Of a DNA stretch of 64,000 bases, positions 60,225-64,000 are shown piece after piece. Position numbers and translations under genes: made by a program. This stretch comes from BOG-908 sp963751795 (GTDB lineage: Bacteria; Pseudomonadota; Alphaproteobacteria; Acetobacterales; Acetobacteraceae): NCBI GenBank assembly GCA_963751795.1, contig CAVVVI010000004.1:992001-1056000 (forward strand), given 5' to 3'. Below the pieces are notes generated by a model. That model was not told the origin of the DNA. It searched no databases and was given only the letters and a program-made list of their open reading frames with translations. How positions within the stretch are numbered: the first letter of the stretch is position 1; the number at the start of each line of letters is the position of its first letter.

Positions 60225-62138
60225 ATGCGCATGCTGCTGCTGTGCATGGCCCTGGCCTGCGCGGCACCGGCCCGGGCCGCCCCGCCTTCGGGCGAGACGC
60301 CGGCCGCCTTCGCCGTCCGTGCCGGCAGCTTCGACTACACGCTGCGCACGGCAATGATCCCGATGCGCGACGGCGTGAAGCTGCATACCGTCATCATCGT
60401 GCCACGCGGCGCTATGCGTGCGCCGATCCTGCTGACGCGCACGCCGTACGGCGCCGACAACCGCTTCGGCGAATCGCCCAGCGCGCATCTGGCCGATCTG
60501 ATCGGCGACCACGACGTGGCCGACGAGCTGGTGGCGCACGACAACTACATCCGGGTGATCCAGGATGTGCGCGGCAAATACGGCTCGCAGGGCGACTACA
60601 TGATGACGCGCCCGCTACGCGGGAAGCTGAACGACACGGACGTGGACCATTCGACCGACGCCTACGACACGATCGACTGGCTGGTGCACAACACGCCCGA
60701 GAGCAACGGGCGTGTCGGCATACTCGGCATTTCCTATGACGGCTTCACCACGCTGATGGCGCTGTTCCATCCGCATCCGGCACTGCGCGCTGCGGTGCCG
60801 ATCAACGCGATGGTGGATGGCTGGCGCGGCGACGACTGGTTCCATAACGGCGCCTTCCGCCAGGACAGCCTGGTGTACGTGCACGACCAGGAAGCCACGC
60901 GCGACAGCGGCGTGCCCTGGTGGAGCGACCATTACGACGATTACGACACCTGGTTGGCCGCCGGTTCGGCCGGCGACATGGCGCGGCTGCACGGGCTGGA
61001 ACAGACGGGCTTTGCCGCCAAGCTGATGTTCCACCCGGCCTACGACGCCTTCTGGCAGGGCCAGGCGATCGACAAGCTGCTCGCCGCGCAGGGCCTGAGC
61101 GTGCCGACCCTGCTGGTGCATGCGCTGTGGGACCAGGAGGACATCTACGGCAACATCGCCGTGTGGAACGCGGTCAAGCCGCACGACAGCAATCACGACC
61201 TGTTTCTGGTGCTCGGCCCCTGGTTCCACCATCAGGAGAGGCTGGACGGCACGGCGGTGGGCAACATCGCGCTGGGCAGCGATACGGCCGCGTATTTCCG
61301 CGCCCACATCCTGCGGCCGTTCCTCGACCATTACCTGAAGGACGACGCCCCGCCGCTGACGATCGCGCCCGTCGAAGCATTCGAGACCGGCACTAACGAG
61401 TGGCACGGCCTGCAGGCCTGGCCCGCTTGCGGGCAGAGCGGCTGTCGTATTGAGCGCATGCCGATCTACCTGCAGCCCGGCTTCAAGCTGGCCCTGACCC
61501 CGCCGCAGGCCGCGGTACCCGGCTTCGACAGCTACGTTGCCGACCCAGCACGGCCGGTGCCCTATTTGCCGCGACCGATCCATATCGAGGGTGAGGCTGG
61601 CAAGCAGAGCTGGCAGACCTGGCTGACCAGCGACCAGCGCGATGCGGCCAGCCGCACCGACGTGCTGACCTATACCGGACCGGTGCTGACCGCGCCGCTT
61701 CGGATCGCCGGCCAGCCGATCGCCAATCTGTCGGTTTCCACGACCGGCACGGACGGCGATTTCGTGGTCAAGCTCATCGACGCGTATCCGGACGAGGATG
61801 GCCGGGTGCCCAGAATGGGCGGCTATCAGCTGATGGTGTCGGCCGACATCATGCGGGCGCGCTATCGCAACGATCCTGCCAAGCCGGAAGCCATGCCGTC
61901 GGACCAGAAGCAGACCGTGAAGTTCGCGCTGCCCACGGCCAACCACGTGTTCCTGCCTGGGCATCGCGTGATGGTGCAGATTCAGTCGAGCTGGTTTCCG
62001 CTGTACGACCGCAATCCGCAGAGCTTCGTGAAGAACATCTTCTTCGCCAAGCCGGCCGATTACAAACGCGCGACGGTAAAGGTGTTCGACGCCGGGCAGG
62101 CCACCAGCCTGCTTGACCTGCCGGTGGTGCGCGACTGA
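60225..62138 (+). CDS. Exported CocE/NonD-family hydrolase (S15-like)
   Basis: A 637-residue precursor with signal peptide (MRMLLLCMALACAAPARA), an X-Pro dipeptidyl-peptidase/CocE alpha/beta-hydrolase domain with nucleophile Ser170 in LGISYDGF, an acid in ALWDQEDIYG and His in GPWFHHQ, and a C-terminal jelly-roll domain (about 450-637). Members cleave esters or acyl amides (cocaine esterase, glutaryl-7-ACA acylase). ATG 60225 gives the cleanest signal peptide; a TTG upstream is possible. It is close behind RidA. Confidence 0.9.
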   Translation: MRMLLLCMALACAAPARAAPPSGETPAAFAVRAGSFDYTLRTAMIPMRDGVKLHTVIIVPRGAMRAPILLTRTPYGADNRFGESPSAHLADLIGDHDVADELVAHDNYIRVIQDVRGKYGSQGDYMMTRPLRGKLNDTDVDHSTDAYDTIDWLVHNTPESNGRVGILGISYDGFTTLMALFHPHPALRAAVPINAMVDGWRGDDWFHNGAFRQDSLVYVHDQEATRDSGVPWWSDHYDDYDTWLAAGSAGDMARLHGLEQTGFAAKLMFHPAYDAFWQGQAIDKLLAAQGLSVPTLLVHALWDQEDIYGNIAVWNAVKPHDSNHDLFLVLGPWFHHQERLDGTAVGNIALGSDTAAYFRAHILRPFLDHYLKDDAPPLTIAPVEAFETGTNEWHGLQAWPACGQSGCRIERMPIYLQPGFKLALTPPQAAVPGFDSYVADPARPVPYLPRPIHIEGEAGKQSWQTWLTSDQRDAASRTDVLTYTGPVLTAPLRIAGQPIANLSVSTTGTDGDFVVKLIDAYPDEDGRVPRMGGYQLMVSADIMRARYRNDPAKPEAMPSDQKQTVKFALPTANHVFLPGHRVMVQIQSSWFPLYDRNPQSFVKNIFFAKPADYKRATVKVFDAGQATSLLDLPVVRD

Positions 62139-62228
62139 GCGGCAGCCGCAGGCACAAGATCGGGTGACCCGCGCACCGTTCGGCATCGGCGCACGTTGCA
62201 GGCGCAGACTGCCGGAAGGGCTCCGCCG

Positions 62229-62894
62229 ATGCCGCAAGCTGCAATCTTCGACGTCGATGGAACACTGGTCGATTCAGTGGACCTGCATGCCCGCGCCTGG
62301 CAGGAGGCGTTCGCCGAATTCGGCCACGACGTGACGTTCGAGCAGGCGCGCAGCCAGATCGGCAAGGGCGGCGACCAGCTTGTGCCGGTGTTCCTCTCGC
62401 AGGCCGAGCAGGACGACCATGGCGCAGCGATGGAAAGCTGGCGCGGCGCGCATTTCAAGCGGCATTACTTGCCGCTGGTGCGCCCGTTCTCCGCAGTGCC
62501 CGAGCTGCTGGCGCGCGTGCGCGAGGCGGGGCTGAAGGTCGCCGTCGCTTCCTCGGCCAAGAAGGCCGAACTGGACATTTATCTGGAAATCGCCGGCATC
62601 GCCGCTTTGGTGGATACCAAAACGTCAGCCGACGATGCCAAACACTCCAAGCCCGCGCCCGACATCTTCGAAGCTGCGCTCGGCAAGCTCGGCCTGGCCG
62701 GCGCACAGGCCGTCGCGATCGGCGATACGCCCTACGACGCGCAGGCGGCGGGGCGCGCCGGGCTGCGCACGATCGGCGTGCTCTGCGGCGGCTTCACCGA
62801 GGCCGATCTGCGCGGCGGCGGCTGCGTCGCGGTCTATCCCGGGCCGGCAGCGCTGCTCGCCTGCTTTGCGGCGTCACCGCTGGGCGGCGGGTAG
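62229..62894 (+). CDS. HAD-family phosphatase (beta-phosphoglucomutase-like)
   Basis: A 221-residue subfamily IA HAD hydrolase: motif I FDVDGTLVDSV (Asp8/Asp10), motif II VAVASSAKK, motif III with the KHSKPAPDIFEAAL lysine and motif IV AIGDTPYDAQAAGRAG. A cap domain lies at about 15-85. The substrate is undetermined; sugar phosphates or phosphoglycolate are typical. ATG 62229 follows GGAAGGG. Confidence 0.9.
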   Translation: MPQAAIFDVDGTLVDSVDLHARAWQEAFAEFGHDVTFEQARSQIGKGGDQLVPVFLSQAEQDDHGAAMESWRGAHFKRHYLPLVRPFSAVPELLARVREAGLKVAVASSAKKAELDIYLEIAGIAALVDTKTSADDAKHSKPAPDIFEAALGKLGLAGAQAVAIGDTPYDAQAAGRAGLRTIGVLCGGFTEADLRGGGCVAVYPGPAALLACFAASPLGGG

Positions 62895-62927
62895 GCGCCT
62901 TCCGACCCGGCCGGACGCCCGCCCCGC

Positions 62928-64000
62928 TCAGGCCGCCGTTGCCGGCTGAGCGGCGGTGAGGCGGCGGGCTTTCAGTTCGCCGGCGACGACGAACGCCAGT
63001 TCCAGCGCCTGCTCGGCGTTCAGCCGCGGGTCGCAGAACGTCTCGTAGCGCTGCGCCAGATCAGCCTCGGTGAGCAGATGGGCGCCGCCGACGCATTCCG
63101 TCACCGGCTGGCCGGTCATCTCGACATGCACGCCGCCGGGGCGGGCGCCGGCTTCGGCGAACAGGTCGAAGAAGATGCGCAGCTCGGTCAGGATGCTGTC
63201 GAAGCTGCGGGTTTTTACGCCGCCGGCCGTGGTTACGGTGTTGCCGTGCATCGGGTCGCACAGCCAGGTGACGCGGCGGCCGCTGCGCTGCACGGCGCGC
63301 AGCAGCGGCGGCAGGTGGCTGCGCACGCGGTCGGCGCCCATGCGGGTGATCAACGTCAGCCGGCCCGGCTCGTCGGCCGGGTTGAGGATGTCGATCAGGC
63401 GTAGCAGCTCGTCGGCCGGGGTAGTGGGGCCCACCTTGATGCCGATCGGGTTGCGCAGCCCGCGCAGGAACTCGACATGGGCGCCGTCCGGCTGGCGGGT
63501 GCGGTCGCCGATCCACAGGAAATTGGCGCTGCAGCCATACCAGTCGCCGGTGGTGCTATCGATGCGTGTCAGCGCCTGCTCGTAGGGCAGCAGCAGCGCT
63601 TCGTGGCTCGTGTAGAACTCCGTCTCGCGGATCTGCGCGGTGTTGCCGCTGCCGATGCCGCAGGCGGCCATAAAGCCCAGCGTCTCGTCGATCCGCGTCG
63701 CCAGATCCTGGTAGCGCGCGGCCAGAGGTGAGCGGGCCACGAAATCGAGGTTCCAGCGATGCACCTGGTGCAGGTCGGCATAGCCGCCGCTGGCAAACGC
63801 GCGCAGCAGGTTCATGCGGCCGGCGGACTGGAAGTAGGCGGTCTCCATGCGCGCCGGATCGGGCACGCGCGCTGCCGCGGTGGCTTCCGGGCCGTTGATG
63901 ATGTCGCCGCGATAGGTCGGCAGCGTGAGCCCGCCGGCCATCTCGGTATCGGCCGAGCGCGGCTTGGCGAGCTGGCCGGCCATGCGGCCGATCTTGATCA
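62928..64000 (-). CDS. aroF: Class II DAHP synthase (3' part; 5' end beyond the window)
   Basis: The first shikimate-pathway enzyme, joining PEP and erythrose-4-phosphate. The frame stays open to the right edge, where it reads IKIGRMAGQLAKPRSAD, the middle of class II (plant/AroAII-type) enzymes; about 100 N-terminal residues are missing. Further blocks are GSGNTAQIRETEFYTSHEALLLPYEQ, CSANFLWIGDRTRQPDGAHVEF, GIKVGPTTPADELL, WLCDPMHGNTV, HVEMTGQPVTECVGG and the C-terminal RYETFCDPRLNAEQALEL. Symbols vary between genomes, so the symbol is tentative. Confidence 0.93.
   Translation of the reverse strand, partial: IKIGRMAGQLAKPRSADTEMAGGLTLPTYRGDIINGPEATAAARVPDPARMETAYFQSAGRMNLLRAFASGGYADLHQVHRWNLDFVARSPLAARYQDLATRIDETLGFMAACGIGSGNTAQIRETEFYTSHEALLLPYEQALTRIDSTTGDWYGCSANFLWIGDRTRQPDGAHVEFLRGLRNPIGIKVGPTTPADELLRLIDILNPADEPGRLTLITRMGADRVRSHLPPLLRAVQRSGRRVTWLCDPMHGNTVTTAGGVKTRSFDSILTELRIFFDLFAEAGARPGGVHVEMTGQPVTECVGGAHLLTEADLAQRYETFCDPRLNAEQALELAFVVAGELKARRLTAAQPATAA

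Noticed and set aside
1..64000. CRISPR arrays, insertion sequences, integrases, phage genes
   Set aside because: No regularly spaced repeats, transposase or integrase motifs, or att-like direct repeats were seen; the region next to tRNA-Ser continues directly into chromosomal repair genes.

Overview
The window is a very GC-rich bacterial chromosome segment with densely packed genes, many GTG/TTG starts and many four-base stop/start overlaps. The gene set and order (yebC-ruvC-ruvA, hisZ next to purA, rpoH next to rluD with a short membrane protein, class II DAHP synthase, a secreted S53 acid peptidase, the ligase-associated Lhr/Lexo/Lig/Pde repair set, an FeS-type bacterial photolyase) point to an alphaproteobacterium, most likely of the Acetobacteraceae. 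That placement is an inference from gene content, not from a search. There is no rRNA, CRISPR array, transposase or prophage. One tRNA (Ser, anticodon TGA) is present.

Layout. 1-2027 (minus): the Holliday-junction genes yebC-ruvC-ruvA. 2117-6041 (minus): a GT61-family glycosyltransferase coupled to gamma-glutamyltransferase, then a Tat-exported ferritin-like protein with its own promoter. 6307-8898: dGTPase, a large AT-rich palindrome, an ErpA-type Fe-S carrier and exonuclease III. 8974-16702: a lipoprotein trypsin-like protease, a DUF2256 zinc protein, an MBL hydrolase, hisZ, purA, and a pseudokinase (frameshifted) coupled to a small membrane protein. 16751-20379: rpoH with a structured promoter, rluD, a DUF6476-like protein, a frameshifted lpxR-like gene and tRNA-Ser. 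20401-31191 is a DNA-repair district: ATP ligase and exonuclease on the minus strand and Lhr helicase and phosphoesterase on the plus strand, separated by a frameshifted FkbH-like gene and a VOC protein, followed by a CPD photolyase and a PPP-like phosphatase.

31309-43727: S53 sedolisin, FeS photolyase, SixA phosphatase, CHAD protein, citrate synthase, two exported proteins (one of them a TPR protein), a small hypothetical gene, pyrE, and a P450/flavin-monooxygenase pair. 43731-53890: a cNMP-binding thioredoxin-reductase-like protein divergent from a cold-shock gene, a small lipoprotein, a GT9 transferase and galE (envelope sugars), an ABC-F ATPase, an NADP oxidoreductase, another lipoprotein and an OmpR/EnvZ-type two-component pair. 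54033-64000: an AlkA-type glycosylase, a branched-chain acyl-CoA catabolic operon (acyl-CoA dehydrogenase, 3-hydroxyisobutyryl-CoA hydrolase, methylglutaconyl-CoA hydratase) running into an ABC exporter, a RidA protein, a CocE-type hydrolase, a HAD phosphatase and the 3' part of a class II DAHP synthase.

The most unusual signals are not classical genes. (1) Three copies of an AT-rich 37-38-bp hairpin unit, two of them arranged as a ~158-bp palindrome, show compensatory base changes in the stem. (2) Three genes each carry exactly one surplus base; one of these lies in a C9 tract of an envelope-type FkbH gene, so it is either an assembly error or a phase-variable locus. (3) Several promoters are overlaid by inverted or direct repeats (rpoH, the response regulator, cspA, the acyl-CoA operon).
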